Source: Bryoerythrophyllum caledonicum (Eukaryota > Streptophyta > Bryopsida > Pottiales > Pottiaceae). From it: a stretch of DNA of 64,000 nucleotides. The notes under the pieces are model-generated. The model was given only the letters and a program-made list of their open reading frames with translations. It made no database searches and was not told the DNA's origin. The first letter of the stretch is position 1. Every line of letters starts with the position of its first letter. Location of the stretch: contig OZ020524.1 in the NCBI GenBank assembly GCA_963971425.1, positions 17,611,845-17,675,844 on the forward strand, given 5' to 3'. This document shows positions 34,025 through 54,556 of the stretch, piece by piece. The position numbers and the translations under genes were made by a program.

Positions 34025-34817
34025 GGTGTTGGATATGTTGGCCGCATATGCTTGTGTCTCTAAGGTGGGACGAAAAAATGGCTGAGTAGAGCTCCCCGTT
34101 TTCTGGTGAGGGAGAGGCTGGGACTTAGTCACAAGATCTAGGGCTACAAGCAACAAGTGAAGGCTGGACCTTGTTGAGAGCCCTTGTACGTCACAGATCT
34201 GAGACTTAGGTGAGGTTGTATGGCAAAATGTGTTGGAAAAAAGGCTCACAACTTTAGATCTGGATTAGTGACGCTAGAGAAGTGTGTAGAGATTAGATCT
34301 TTGAAGAGTTCTTACTGCAGAGCTGGGGAGCAATGTGTTGGCATATAGATCTAGACGCTCACTCACCATCAAAGCAAGACCTACTCCAGATCTGAAGACT
34401 TGGTTACCAGATCCACAACCTCGTCGAAGAGTCCCTGCACGTCCCATATCCGGACACTCAACACACAAACATTGAAGGAGCAACAAGCGCAAAGTGGAGC
34501 CGTGACGACATCCACAACACACATCAGGCTATCTCTTACCTACTCGATACACCTCCTCTCTTTTTGATTTTCCCTTATCTCACCGTTGTTATCTCTTTTA
34601 GAAACACATACATCTTGCACAATAGATCTAATATCGTGTGTTTAAGTTATTTGCATATTAGATCTGGAAGCCAGCACTGCAGAACAACCTCTGGAGTGAA
34701 GCACGACAACATACAACCCGCAGATCTGCTCAAGGCAGCAACGTCATACCAAATCAAGCTATTTTTGCCCTCCTCCATCTCTTTCCTGCAGTAGACACTC
34801 TAATCACTAGCAACACC

Positions 34818-36444
34818 TTGCATATCAACACATTCATAAACTATAGCCGTAGTACACCAAGGTCTCACTATGACACCATACACATAGAAGTTAATACTAA
34901 AACCCTAATAGGAAGCTCCACTAAGCTTGTGTGTACAGATCCCACGTGGAAGCGCTCGAAATTTTTTCTAGGTCTAGATTCACACACGCACCTACAGCAA
35001 GGAGATGCACCATCAGCATCGAAACAAACGGCAACAGGACAAGAGAGATCAAAAATTCAACATAACTGCCAACAAATCTGCAACAGCTCCATTCACATCG
35101 CAACAAGACCGCGCAGCAAGGACACAACAACAAAAGGCGACAACAAATGTGGACAACAAAAGGTGGACAACACTTACACGCACAACATCTGGAGGCAACT
35201 GAACTCAACATCGAAGCAAGAAGCAGCTCAAGCCAACATCACAGGGAGTACTTCCTCCCCCTTCTCCCACACCTCCCCCCTGATTTACATCTCTCATAAT
35301 CCCCACCCATCCCTCCCCCCCCACTGCTCTTTCCCTCCCACTCCCCTTCTTGCTCTCCCTCCACACCGCCCTAAACCCCACCCTAAACCCCTCCCCGCTC
35401 CCCCCTCCCACCTCCATGTACCATCCTCAATCTCCCTCCCCAATCCCCCCTCCCTCGGCACAACCACAACACCCCCCTCTCTTCACTCCGCCCCCCTCCC
35501 CGACCCCCTCTCCCTCACCAGCCCACACCCACCCACAGTACCCCCCCACTACACTCACTCACACCCCCCTCACTCCAACCCGCCTCCCTCCCCGACTTCC
35601 CCTCTCTCCCCAACCTACGCACACTCACATAATCCCCCTCACTCCACTCACTCACAGACCCCCCCACTCACAAGAACACATTATACTCCGCCACGCCCCT
35701 CCCCGAACCTCACTCACTCACAGAATATCACTCAGTCCCCCTCCCCTTCCCTGATCTTCCCTCCCTCACTGCCTCCCTCATCACCAAAAACCCACAGCCT
35801 TCACACATATTGCACTCACTCACACGATATGCACACCCTAGCACAATGCAGCCCCCCCAGAAATAGTATAAGAAACTCCCTGCTTTCAAATAGCGACCCC
35901 TGCTCTCATACTAGCGACCCATGCTCGCATACAAGCGACCCCAGAACCATTGCGAGCGACCTTCCTGATGTTAGTAGCAACCCTTGCTTTGATAATAACA
36001 ACCCTAGCTTTGATAATAACGACCCTTGCCTCACAGCTATCGACCCCCGATCCAACCCTAGCGACCCCCGTTTGGACAGTAGCAACCCTCGTCTAAACAG
36101 TAGCGATCCTCGTGCGGACAATAACGACCTCCATTTGATCAGTAGCGACCCTTGTTTAGCTACCTGCAACCTTCCTACTTCTAATAGCGACCCTCTCAAA
36201 CTCCTCAACAACCTCCCCTTCTCTGATAGAGACGTGCCCTATTTGAATAGCGACCTCCCCTTTTTCAGTAACGACCTTCCCTTCTTTTACAATGACCCCC
36301 CCCCTTGGTCTTAATAACCTTCCTAACTACATTAGAAACCCCTCCTTCTTTGTAATAGACCCTCCCAACGTAGTTTATGTCCCCCTCTTTTTTGATAGCA
36401 ACCCTAATAGCTCCATTAGCGACCTCCCCTACTTTAACAACAAC
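34818..36444 (+). other. Low-complexity open region before ORF1 of LINE D
   Basis: An open frame of about 500 codons has no domain. 35250-35800 is a cytosine-rich tract of CCTCCCCC-like runs. 35880-36440 is an imperfect repeat of TAGCGACCCT-like units, read as (S/N)(S/N)(D/N)(P/L) peptides such as NSSDPR and NNNDPC. The equivalent region of E is different in sequence but also open and low-complexity, so it is probably an untranslated or fast-evolving leader. Confidence 0.5.
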
Positions 36445-38473
36445 ATGGGCAACACCAAAAGACTCCTTAACTTCAAGGAAAAAGTAGACGAGGACACAAT
36501 GGTGATTGACAAGATACCATGGCAAACCAAAGAAATCCACATCACAAGCAAGAAGATGAAGAATGTCATGATTGAAGCCCCGACACACATCACTCAACCG
36601 GTAAGCGTAAACTTCAAACTTTGGTTGGGGTATCCTACCATGGAGGCTCTTGCAATTGAAGAAGGACTCCAAGAACTTTATAGTGGGAAAACCGCCGAAG
36701 ACATGATAACAAGAGGGCTGAAGGCGAAAGAGGCGGAAGAGGCAAGCGTGGCAAAGGTGGCATTTCTTCACATCCCACAAATACTCTACCCAAGCACAAG
36801 AAACGGAGTGGAGGGACAACACTACAACATCATCCAACTCCCCTTCGACATCACCATCAACACCTCCACAGGTTTGGCCCTTGACTTCCACATTGCTATT
36901 CACTTTGAACCCCCTTCCACCCAAATCATGCATGATGAGATCAAAATAATGGTCACAAAAAGACTAGACGTAATGGGTATAGAACTTGACAATGACCTCA
37001 TAGATCCTATCTCAATCCAATGCTTGAGTGTTAAAAATGCGGGGAAGAAGGGTGTATGGGTGGGGATAGTCAAACTACACTTACTAAAATCCGAAATTGA
37101 TGGTATTATGATGCTTAAAGGGCTTAGACTCTTCATCCTTAAACTAGATGGTCACAACACCATAGGAAAGGTTTGTAAAAGCTACCAAAACATTGCTAGG
37201 CACACTAACCTCTTTGTCAAGGTGAAGAGTGACAACTTGCAAGGTATCTCAGCCAATACCCTCTTCAAGGATGCTCTCGTGAATAGCTTTCGAAGAGGGC
37301 ACGAGTTTGAGATCACCGGAGTCTAAAAGAGCATAAAAGACACCCATGCGTTCATCATGACCACCACACCACAACAAGCGAAGAAGATTCAACTACATCA
37401 AGTCACTACACATCACGAGGTCATACAAGCTAAACACATCACCGGAGGGAAGGTGTCACAAGAGTCTAAGGCAAAAAAGGATGCCTCAACCCTAACCCTC
37501 TCTCCTCTACCCATCCTTATGAGTGTTTGTGATACAAGTGATGCCATCCGTAAAACACCATATTCGTTATTTTGGGAGATTTTCAACCTCCCAATTAAAT
37601 GATAGTTTAGGTCAAGTCCACCTAAACTGTACCCTCAGATTAGGTACTTCACCGAAACTGGACAAAACAACCAATCGTTGAAATATTCAAATGGCCATAA
37701 CTTACTCAGATTTCGTTCAAATTGGGCATATGAGGTGTTTTTTGACATCTACAAAAAAATTAGATGTTAAAAAACACCTCATATGCCCAATTTGGACAAA
37801 ATTTGAGTAAGTTATGGCCATTTGAAAATTTAGACGATTGGTTGTTTTGTCCAGTTTTGAGTGATGTACTCAATCTGTGGGTACAGTTTAGGTCAACTCG
37901 ACCTAATCTGTATTTTCCCAAAATCATGGAATTTTTTCATTATAACGAATATGGTGTTGTATGATTATTGGTGATGCTAACACTAGATCAATTTGGTTTC
38001 ACAAGGAATGTGGAACTAGGCATAATGGAAGTGCTAATGTACATTGTGCTAACCCTATTGTTTACAAGCAATTTGTAAACAAAACCTTCACCATGGGAGG
38101 TTACCTTGTAGAGTTTGCACCACACCAAAGGAGTCTAGAAGGAACGGTACCCCCCTCCAAAGCACAAGTGAAGACATTTGGGTTCGATGACGTCAATGCC
38201 GCCATGGTCAACACGGTAGAGACCTTCAAGATACAAGAGCCTTCACCCAACATCTCCAAGCAAGATGTGTTGGAGATCGTGGAGTCGGTTATGGAAGAAA
38301 GCAACAAGAAGATGAGGAAGGAGACACGAGAGTATGCCGATCAAAAACATGAAGAATTGAAGATTCAAATGATGAACATTCAACAAGCTATGAGCGCCGC
38401 ACTTGCTTCAATGCAAGCCATCACGGGAAGTATGGCCACACCTATGATTGAAGACAAGCCGCCAAACTCGTAG
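36445..38473 (+). pseudogene. ORF1 of LINE D, broken by a stop and a foldback insertion
   Basis: 36445-37323 encodes the N-terminal part, with WLGYPTMEALAIEEGL, LDFHIAIHFE and the end RRGHEFEITGV, matching E ORF1 (WLGYHAMNMM, LDYHVAIQFE, FARGQDFEITGV). A TAA at 37324 replaces the Glu codon of E. The 405-bp palindrome interrupts the next segment, and 37964-38473 gives the C-terminal part, including a coiled coil of about 60 residues (VLEIVESVMEESNKKMRKE onwards). Unlike E, no 2A-like motif is visible before this ORF1. Confidence 0.7.
37554..37958. mobile_element. Palindromic foldback element (405 bp) inside ORF1 of LINE D
   Basis: Nearly the whole 405 bp is one inverted repeat centred near 37757. 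The outer ends are AACACCATATTCGTTAT and its exact reverse complement. The inner arms share CAAATGGCCATAACTTACTC and CATATGAGGTGTTTTTTRAC, with a loop of only about 15 bases. GTA flanks both sides, so the target duplication may be 3 bp. It carries no coding frame. It splits ORF1, so it arrived after D. Confidence 0.8.
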
Positions 38474-39860
38474 ACTACAAAGACTACAAGGCAACCACCA
38501 TTGACTATACAATATACCGAATACATATACTAAAATCTAGTATAAACTACGGATACCATACTAGTACATTATATGTACTAGTGTACAACCATACATCCGT
38601 ATACATGACGTATAAATACTGTATTAAACTTCATACTCAATATAAATACATCATTATATACAAAAGAGAATACATATATACATACTCGAATACATATAGC
38701 AATACAACTACTAAAATACATACAATTACAAACTCTCAAAACATACATACAAATACATATATATACACAAATAAAAATACTACCTACAAAACACATACAT
38801 ACATAAATAAAAACACAAAATCCAACACACACAAAAAAAATGCAAAAACATAAATCAATATCTACACATTTAGACTAACTCAAACCAAGATACAAAAACA
38901 AACACCGAACAAAACAATAAACCAAAACAAAACAATAAACCAAAAAAATCATCATCACTTCAACTACCACTACATACACCACAAATACAAACAAAACAAT
39001 CACAAATACCATAAACAATAACACACATACAACCACAAAGAAAAACACAACATTAAATAATAAAAACAAAAGCATAAAAAACCATAAAAAATATATATAT
39101 AAACCAAAAAAACAAAGACCCACTAAAACACTATACCACAAAAATACCATAAACAAATACCTCCCTCTCATTAATATTATCCCCACACACTCTACAATCA
39201 TATATGGTACGGACTATCACAGAAATACCAAATACATCTTACACTACAAATACATTCGCAAAATATCCAACCATTATACCAATCATCAAAACTATATTAA
39301 AAGATACTTATACAAATACTATACCCAACACTATTCCAACTATTATACCAAATACCAAACACTAAACACAAGAACTCACACACACACATACACACACACA
39401 TGTACACAATACCAAAATACATATACATACACCAAAAAAAATACACATACCTACACAAACAAATAAGAAAATAAATAACAAACAAACATACAAAAAAATA
39501 CAAAATAAATCACATACACACAAACACGCATACATAAACACAAATACACACATAAAAAAGAAGAACGCCAGTTCCCAAACTAGAACTAAACAAAAACATA
39601 GAACTAAACACAGACGAATTAATATACGCAAACTCACCCTAAACACAAAACAACTAGTAACTATATACAAAAAAACCACCAGAAATACAACAAAAGAAAA
39701 AATAGTAACACACCAAAACAAAAGCCCCCTCCCACCACAGACCAAACACAACTATGATAGAACAAAGAACAAAAAACAACTTCACATAGTTACACGAAAA
39801 ACAAAAATTCTAAAACAAGGCACCAAACCAGAACACATAAAACTCCTACTAATTTTAGGA

Positions 39861-42800
39861 GGTGACATTGAGACTATCCCAGGCCCAATGCCTGATATAC
39901 TAAAAACACACCCTTCATCACATAAGAAAAATGCCAAAATATACTTCATATCTAATACCATAAAATTACAACCAGAATATGGACACATTGCAAAATCCTT
40001 CGCACATTTCTTAAAAAACACACACACATCTCACCACACATCCAAACATTGTCCAATACGTTCAACAAAAAAATACGCATCCACCACCCCACATCCTATA
40101 TGCACTAGTAGTCACTATTCATCCACACATAGATGAATGTAACCATCTCTTAAATCCACAAAATTTAAACACAATCACATGGACCAATACACTACTACAA
40201 AACATACTAAACTTACAAAATCCGCTAGAACGGCACATCCACACTCCGCACCCATATATAGAATTCCTCGAAGGCAACCAAAACATTATAAACCATGAAA
40301 ACTCAATACATAAAAAACTATATGACTTCATACATAGTCAAACCACACCCCCCTCAAATGAAATAATAAAACTAAAATTCCCTTACCTCCCTAACAACCT
40401 CATAAACAAATCACTAAAATGTCTAGACCCTATACCAGAATACACCCACCCTCCCCCACCTCTTCCCTACATCCATCCACAAAATCAAAACATAAGATCA
40501 AACCAAGAAAATACATACATAATCACATGGAATGCCTCCTCACTAAACACTGCCCTCCTCAGCTTGCAAACTTTGGTCACACATAGACACACCACCAGCC
40601 CTCATAGTTATACAAGAAACAAAATTAACTGCCACAAAATCTACAAAATACATACAAAACATATTTCAAAACTATAAATTCATCTTTAACTGTACACATG
40701 CACTTACAAGATGCATTCAACAAGGAAGACCATACACACCGGGCCGCGGTGGCCTACTTACACTAATACACAAAAAATATGCCTTCCCGGGCAACATCAA
40801 CAAAATCCCTACCCCAATGCACATATCACCATACATCCAAATAATCAAAATCACTAATCACCCACTACAACCGTGGTTAATCTTTCACATGTATATGCCA
40901 TCCCATCCCAAAGATACTAGATTTATCTTAGACATACAAAATACTATTACATCCCAAGTCAACAATAATCCCAATCATACATACCTATTATGTGGAGACT
41001 TCAACAGAGACATAGCGCTAATTGGCCGCCAAAATAGAAATCATAACACCCTCCCTTAACACAGAAAGCTTAAACTTCACCTACATTAATACTAATGCGC
41101 AATTATCTAGAGAAGGTGGCTATAATTATAGAGATTGGAGTCTAATAGATGGATTCTATATAAATACAAACAACAATACACAATGCACCTCCACAACAAA
41201 CAAAGATATTATTCTCAATTCAGACCATTCACCAGTACAACTACACATTCCAAATAACACATTAATTGGTAGAACTCCTATAATCCTAAATAATGACACT
41301 ATACGCACACTCAACCCCATTCCAAAAAACAACATAGAAAAATTCAACACAAAACTCTTCGAAGAAAACTCCGTACAAACACCCTAGATAAACACTCTTG
41401 AAAATAATAGCCAATTAACACAAGCACAATGGCAAGAAGCATGCCACACCCTAGATAAACTCATCAATAAAATCTCTAATACACTAGAACAAACTTGTAA
41501 AGCACCCCCAATACCCCAAATGACAAACAGAACTTCTCAACAAGGTGGGTAACTTACCCCGCAAACTTTCTAAAACTTGGAAACAACACCTAACCACATA
41601 CCATACTATACGAAAAACCATTAGAATGGTAACAACCAACCCTCAATGGCGGAATCACCCCATATGCACTGAACTACTAACTCTACAACACACCGAAATC
41701 CTCACCCCGCCACCTCCGGACCTCCCCCATGATACATGGATAAAAGATATAGCACTAATTGCAAAAAAAGCCAACATACAAGCTAGGAAAATAATCACAA
41801 AATACACCAAAGATAACATTAAAAAAGCCATCTCAAAATATAGACAATTATACGAAATCAGCCCAAAAAAAATCAACAAAAAAGTCTTTAAAAACCTTGA
41901 ATCTCCACCTATGGACTGTATCAGAGATCAATATAATAATATTCTAACTAGCCCAGAAGACATTGCAAATGAAATATTAAACCAACAAACAATAACCAAC
42001 AGAGCAACAGTACCAACATGCAATTACCAACGACAACATACAAACGAATGTACATGTGCAGTACGCCAATACCCATGGCATGACCTGGATGAATATACCC
42101 TTGACAAACGAGGTGAATATGAAATTCCACTACATAAATACCTTAAAAGAACCACTTATGACACATGCCTCCAAAATCTTGGTAACAATAAAGCCCGAGG
42201 TCCGGATCACTCAATATTCAAAAACATGCCCCCAAGATTTCATAAGCTATTATTCCTATTCTTCTCCCACTGCTATAAACAAAAACAAATACCGGACTCA
42301 TGGAAATCAAGTGCAACAATCTTACTATACAAAAAAGGCGACCCATCGATACTACCCAACCATAGGCCAATCGCACTAGCTAACACAATATATAAACTCT
42401 TTACCAGCACACTCACTTTTATACTATCCTCATATGGTGAAAAATTTAAAATCCTACATGATAGTCAAGAAGGATTTAGAGTAGAAAGAAGTACCCCTCG
42501 ACAAATTCAAACTATAATAGCCGCACTAGAAGACGCAAAATTTACTAACCAAGATATATACATATTATACGTTGACTTCAAAAATGCCTTTGGTTGAATA
42601 GATTATGCCCGACTACTAGCAATAATGACGGACCTTGGTTACCCAAAAGAGGCAACTACACTTGTGGGAAACATCTACTCCCAGTCATCCACTTACTACA
42701 TTGGTGAACACTTTGGGAAAACAAAACCTATACCTATCCAAAGAGGAACTATACAAGGGGACACCCTTAGCCCATATCTATTCATTATATTTTTAGAACC

Positions 42801-45116
42801 ACTACTTAGATTGCTAGAAAGAAGCAACAACGGATATGCTTTTGGCACATCACGAACGATAATAAACTCCGCTGCATACGCAGATGACCTAGCCACCATA
42901 ACCAACAAAATCAAATCAATCCAAATACAACTCAATAAAATTGATAGATATTGTAAATGGGCTGGTATGGACGTAGGTGTCCCAAAATGTGCCGTTACCG
43001 GATGCCCAAATAAATCCAAACTGAACCCTACCACTTTCAAAGCCCTAATACAAGCCGCCAACATCAATTACCGCAACCAACCAATCCCTACACTACACCA
43101 AAATGAAACATATTTATACCTAGGTACAAATTTTGTTCCTTCACTAAAATGGAAAATCCAAATTCACACTACAACCACGAAACTCATCAAACAATGCAAA
43201 GAACTAACAACATGTCCGGCCACCATGAAACAAAAAATAAAAATGGTTGATACCGTACTACGCCCAGGTGTGGCATACAATTTCTACGGTGTACCATACT
43301 CTATGCCAGCCATCAAAAAACTTGATAAAAAAATAATCGCCATACAAAAAACCATATGTGGATTACCAAAATGCATGTCAAACGCAATAACACAACTCCC
43401 ACATAACCTATTTGGACTTGAAGCTTTCTCCCTCAAACGCATATCTCCGATGTATAGGCGAACAACTACAAAATGCGTTAAATGATAAAGGTAGACTTGG
43501 AAAAATATATAATGGATTAACTCAATATGTCCTTGCCCAATACGGTGGCGCCGAATACATACCGAGAATTTAAAAAAGTGACTGCATAAGATCACCAATC
43601 ACACGAACATTCTTCTTATTAAAACACATATCTAAAGTCCACCTTAAAAAACGCTCCTAAATTTCCTCATCAGTCCTACATCACTAGAAATACTATGGCG
43701 CCAAGAAACATTAAACCACAACACACTTAATGCCCAACTCTCCCAAAAGCTTCTACAAAAACTCCTCTCAAAAAATATTATCAAATTAACCCAAATTACT
43801 TTAACCCAACGGCACACACATCATGAACAATGAGGACTTCAAAACCTACCACTTCACCCCATCCAAACTAATAAAAAGTGCCCTAAACGTTGCTAAACAA
43901 CTATTTTGCCACCCAACATGCCCCACTACATGTAATACTCCTTGTAACATACACGTATACTCTCAAATACTTAAAGATTCATTCACCACCCTCAACAATA
44001 ACATATACCCAAGAAATATCCCCACAACAATCAATCCCAGTAACCCCCCACATACATACCATCCCCATCCCCCAACATACATCCCCAAAAACCCTACCAC
44101 ATACCCCATTAAGAACATCATACGCCATAAACACATCCAACACACAGACACAAATAACATACAAAATACCTACACAAAATATTTATGCCAATGGCAACAC
44201 AATAATAATACATACAATAAATGGCTTCCCCAAAGAGACCTTTTTCCACGACACGACACCAATACTTCCACACATAACACCGAAAAATTAAAACAATACT
44301 ACCAAAAAATTCAAAACAAAACATACTCGGATATCATCCTAGCCCACCACCCCCAAGAACAACTCTCAGACTCAAGAGCCGTAACACCACCCATAATTAT
44401 CCCACTCTTAAACATCTACACAACAGAATGTAACCCCGAAAATGATATCCTTACATCCTCAAATACAATTCAAATAGATAACAACCAAGCACATCTATAC
44501 AAAGAAAATGGCCGACATTTACACACCATCCCCGTTACTAGACTCCAATGGCTATGGAACCAATATAATACAAAGTTACAAACCCCAACAAACATCGAAC
44601 CAACGATCCAACCCTTTGAAACTGAACTAATATGGCTATACCAAAGATATAAATACCGAATACCAAAACGGACCCCCTAAAAATGCGCAATACACAATAC
44701 CCACTCCCATTTTAAACTCACTAATCTCATCCTTCAACATCGAACAATCATACTTTTCTTCCCCGGTCACATGTTCTACCAAACGAAAAAAATTCTATTC
44801 ACCTTATGAAAGAGACAAAATATTCGGATCCCTAGGTAAGGCCTTTGACTATAAATGGATTGGTAATGGTATAGCTCACCCCCACAACGAGAAGGACATG
44901 GAACAAGCCATACATTGGGCTAGACTTGCCGCCAAACACGATCCAAATAACACAAATACAATCATCATCACACCAAACAACAATTGGTACGAAAACAACA
45001 ACCAACATTTAAACCCATTTCGAGACTCACATATCATTGCATTATTTGAGGCAGACACAATACCATACGAAGAACCTACTATTCCACCCGAGCTAAAAAA
45101 ACCCCAAATCGAGCCA
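39861..45116 (+). pseudogene. ORF2 of LINE D, part 1: decayed 2A motif, AP endonuclease, reverse transcriptase
   Basis: 39861-39887 encodes GDIETIPGP, the 2A motif with Asn changed to Ile. The endonuclease (about 40500-41250) has GDFNRDIALIGRQN and LNSDHSPVQL. The reverse transcriptase (about 41880-43100) has RPIALANTIYKL, IQGDTLSPYLF and AAYADDLATI. Several stops and frame changes lie along it, for example a TGA after VDFKNAFG at 42596. The reading continues after the E insertion at 58152. Confidence 0.8.
45105..45116. repeat. Left target-site duplication of LINE E
   Basis: CAAATCGAGCCA, repeated exactly at 58140-58151. Confidence 0.95.
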
Positions 45117-45347
45117 GAAGAAGAACGCCGGTCCCCGGAGGAGGCCGGCGTGAGTAAAGTGTCCGTTCGTTCCACCACTAAGTCCATGCCCACCGGGCAT
45201 GGGTTAGTAGTATGGAACTACTTCCCCCTTTCGAGGGTGGACACTATGTACCAGTAGCAAGTAACCAATATCAAAGGACCCGAGGTCCCAAAAAGTTTTT
45301 AAAAGAGGGAGGGCAAGTACAAAGAGTGCAAAAATGCAAGTGTAGAT

Positions 45348-52688
<7,341 letters not shown>

Positions 52689-52969
52689 GTTTTGTGTCCT
52701 ATGTGTATTATTATAACTTTTCTGTAACTTTATAATAGTTGTTTTAGTATATAAATATACTGAATTAAATCCTTGTTTATTTTTAATTAAGTTGTTATTT
52801 ATATTTTGGTTGTATTTGTTGTGTTTAATAGTGTATAAATACACTAGAGTTATTATTATTTTTATTATTTTAATTTTATATGTATTTTGGAGATTGTTTA
52901 TTATATTATATATTATAGTATATATATATACTGTTGTGTATTCTTTGTTTATAGCGTTGTTTGACAATG

Positions 52970-54556
52970 CTAGTTTGACAAGTCCATCTTGCCTTCAATG
53001 GCCCGTTGCTCTCTTTCCGATGCTTGAGATTCGGCCGCCATGATTGTTTGAATCAGTTGGGATCGGAGAGTTGACATTTCTCCTCTAAGAGATTTCACCG
53101 TGTTGGCTTGTACCATATCCGCGTATTGTTTGGCCTCTTGTACGATCTCCCCCTTCATAGTCTTCATTTCCTTTCGAAGTTGGTCGAGGGTGACCCCATT
53201 GCCCTTGTTTGGTCCATTCTCCATGGCTATCACGGCGTTTACTACTGCTGAGTTTATATCGGAAAATCCTAGTCTTGTAAGTTCATCCGCACTCGGTTTG
53301 TTACTTCCATCTAAACTTTTAGGATGAGGGGTAAACATGACATACTTTCCGTGAAGTTTTTTACTTTGTTTGACATGTTTTTTGTATACCGCAGCGTTTA
53401 GACATTCAATGTTACATGTCCCTACATGCCGCCCGTGTTCAAGCTTGAAGAATATATCAACCACATTCTCTTCGCCGAATATAGACTTGATTCCAATTGC
53501 AAGTTCTTTTTCATTTTTTGTCTTGTTAAGGTTTTTGGCAATAAGGATAAGACAATTCTTTTTTGCAATTTCATCTTCATCTAACTTCCTAGTTGCAAAA
53601 ACCGGCAAAAAGATCTCATTGGAGAATGAGACTTTATAGTCTTTTACTTTCGCCGCTTGTTCCGGGGAGGGGGTTTTGACCCATGCAAAATCGGATGGGC
53701 CCCTTTTTTCCACCCCGGTTATTTCAAAGTCTTGACCTCTAGCAAAACTCTCTCTAACAATTTCTGAATGCAATTCAAAAGACTCCTTGTTTGCAAGGTT
53801 TGGGCCGGATATTTTGACGGATAGGAGGTGTGAAAAGGCAAGGGAATCGTATGACTTGCATACTTTTCCTTTGTGTGGGATTCCTTCATTCAAGATGAGA
53901 ATGAAAGGTCTTAAACCTTTCAATAGTCCTCTACCATCCGAGCCTGGGTTTTTTAGGTGTATCTTAATAAGCCCATTCCAATTGTCTGTTTGGTGGTGGC
54001 AAAAGATGGCAATGGGCTCACCAATACCTGTCCCGGTAGGGATTTTCATTTCATTCAATCTAGCTTTGACCATACCTAATACAACATTTTTCAACCAAAT
54101 TTGATCGCCAAGTTCGAATTGAATTGCCACATGGTAATCCAATGCATAACCATTACTGTCCACCTCAACTTCACTTGGAAGTTGAGTGAGGTTGAAGTGG
54201 TTACCCTCTTTCCCGTCTATCCTTGTGGCTGCCCATTCTTTTTGGGCAACGAATGGAAATGAGGGTAGTGCTTCGAAGCTTTCCCTTGCCTCTTTTATGT
54301 CTAGGCCGGACTTGACCAATTCCTCAATACTAACTAATGGTATTTTCTCACTTCCATTGGTCCTTGCCATCATATTCATTGCATGATATCCTAACCAGTA
54401 TTCAGTGTAAGGCAAACTTGTTGCCTTCACTTTTTTCTGGGTAGTGTTTGTGATAAATAGAAGGTTATGATTGACGTTTACTGGACCAGGGTTTTCCTCA
54501 ACCACATCAATAAACAAGCGCTTGGAGGAGGTTGCACCATCTTGATATTGAGACAT
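52970..54556 (-). CDS. LINE E ORF1 core protein (528 residues) with N-terminal 2A-like motif
   Basis: Nucleic-acid-binding partner of ORF2, by position. I place the start at the ATG at 54556 (MSQYQDGATSSKRLFIDVV) because everything upstream is low-complexity and not conserved with D, whereas from WLGYHAMNMM onward it aligns with D ORF1. DVVEENPGP (54482-54508) sits 17 residues in. A segment with LILIAKNL, ELAIGIKSIFG, VVDIFF and VGTCNIECLNAAVYKKHV has the order of an RRM fold (inference). The C terminus, LRKEMKTMKGEIVQEAKQYA onward, is a predicted coiled coil. No CCHC knuckles are present. It ends in TAG at 52970-52972, and the ORF2 frame overlaps its end. The open frame extends a further 1,065 codons upstream to an ATG at 57751. 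Confidence 0.8.
   Translation of the reverse strand: MSQYQDGATSSKRLFIDVVEENPGPVNVNHNLLFITNTTQKKVKATSLPYTEYWLGYHAMNMMARTNGSEKIPLVSIEELVKSGLDIKEARESFEALPSFPFVAQKEWAATRIDGKEGNHFNLTQLPSEVEVDSNGYALDYHVAIQFELGDQIWLKNVVLGMVKARLNEMKIPTGTGIGEPIAIFCHHQTDNWNGLIKIHLKNPGSDGRGLLKGLRPFILILNEGIPHKGKVCKSYDSLAFSHLLSVKISGPNLANKESFELHSEIVRESFARGQDFEITGVEKRGPSDFAWVKTPSPEQAAKVKDYKVSFSNEIFLPVFATRKLDEDEIAKKNCLILIAKNLNKTKNEKELAIGIKSIFGEENVVDIFFKLEHGRHVGTCNIECLNAAVYKKHVKQSKKLHGKYVMFTPHPKSLDGSNKPSADELTRLGFSDINSAVVNAVIAMENGPNKGNGVTLDQLRKEMKTMKGEIVQEAKQYADMVQANTVKSLRGEMSTLRSQLIQTIMAAESQASEREQRAIEGKMDLSN
54482..54508 (-). other. 2A-like motif in ORF1 (DVVEENPGP)
   Basis: This differs from the classic DVEENPGP only by an extra Val between Asp and Val-Glu. 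The NPGP core and Glu at the usual place are intact. It comes 17 codons after the proposed ORF1 ATG, too short for much of the usual upstream helix unless translation starts further upstream. Confidence 0.6.

Noticed and set aside
38578-39751. Membrane-protein-like frames (Phe, Val, Cys-rich) on the minus strand
   Set aside because: They are the complement of the A/C-rich spacer between ORF1 and ORF2 of LINE D.
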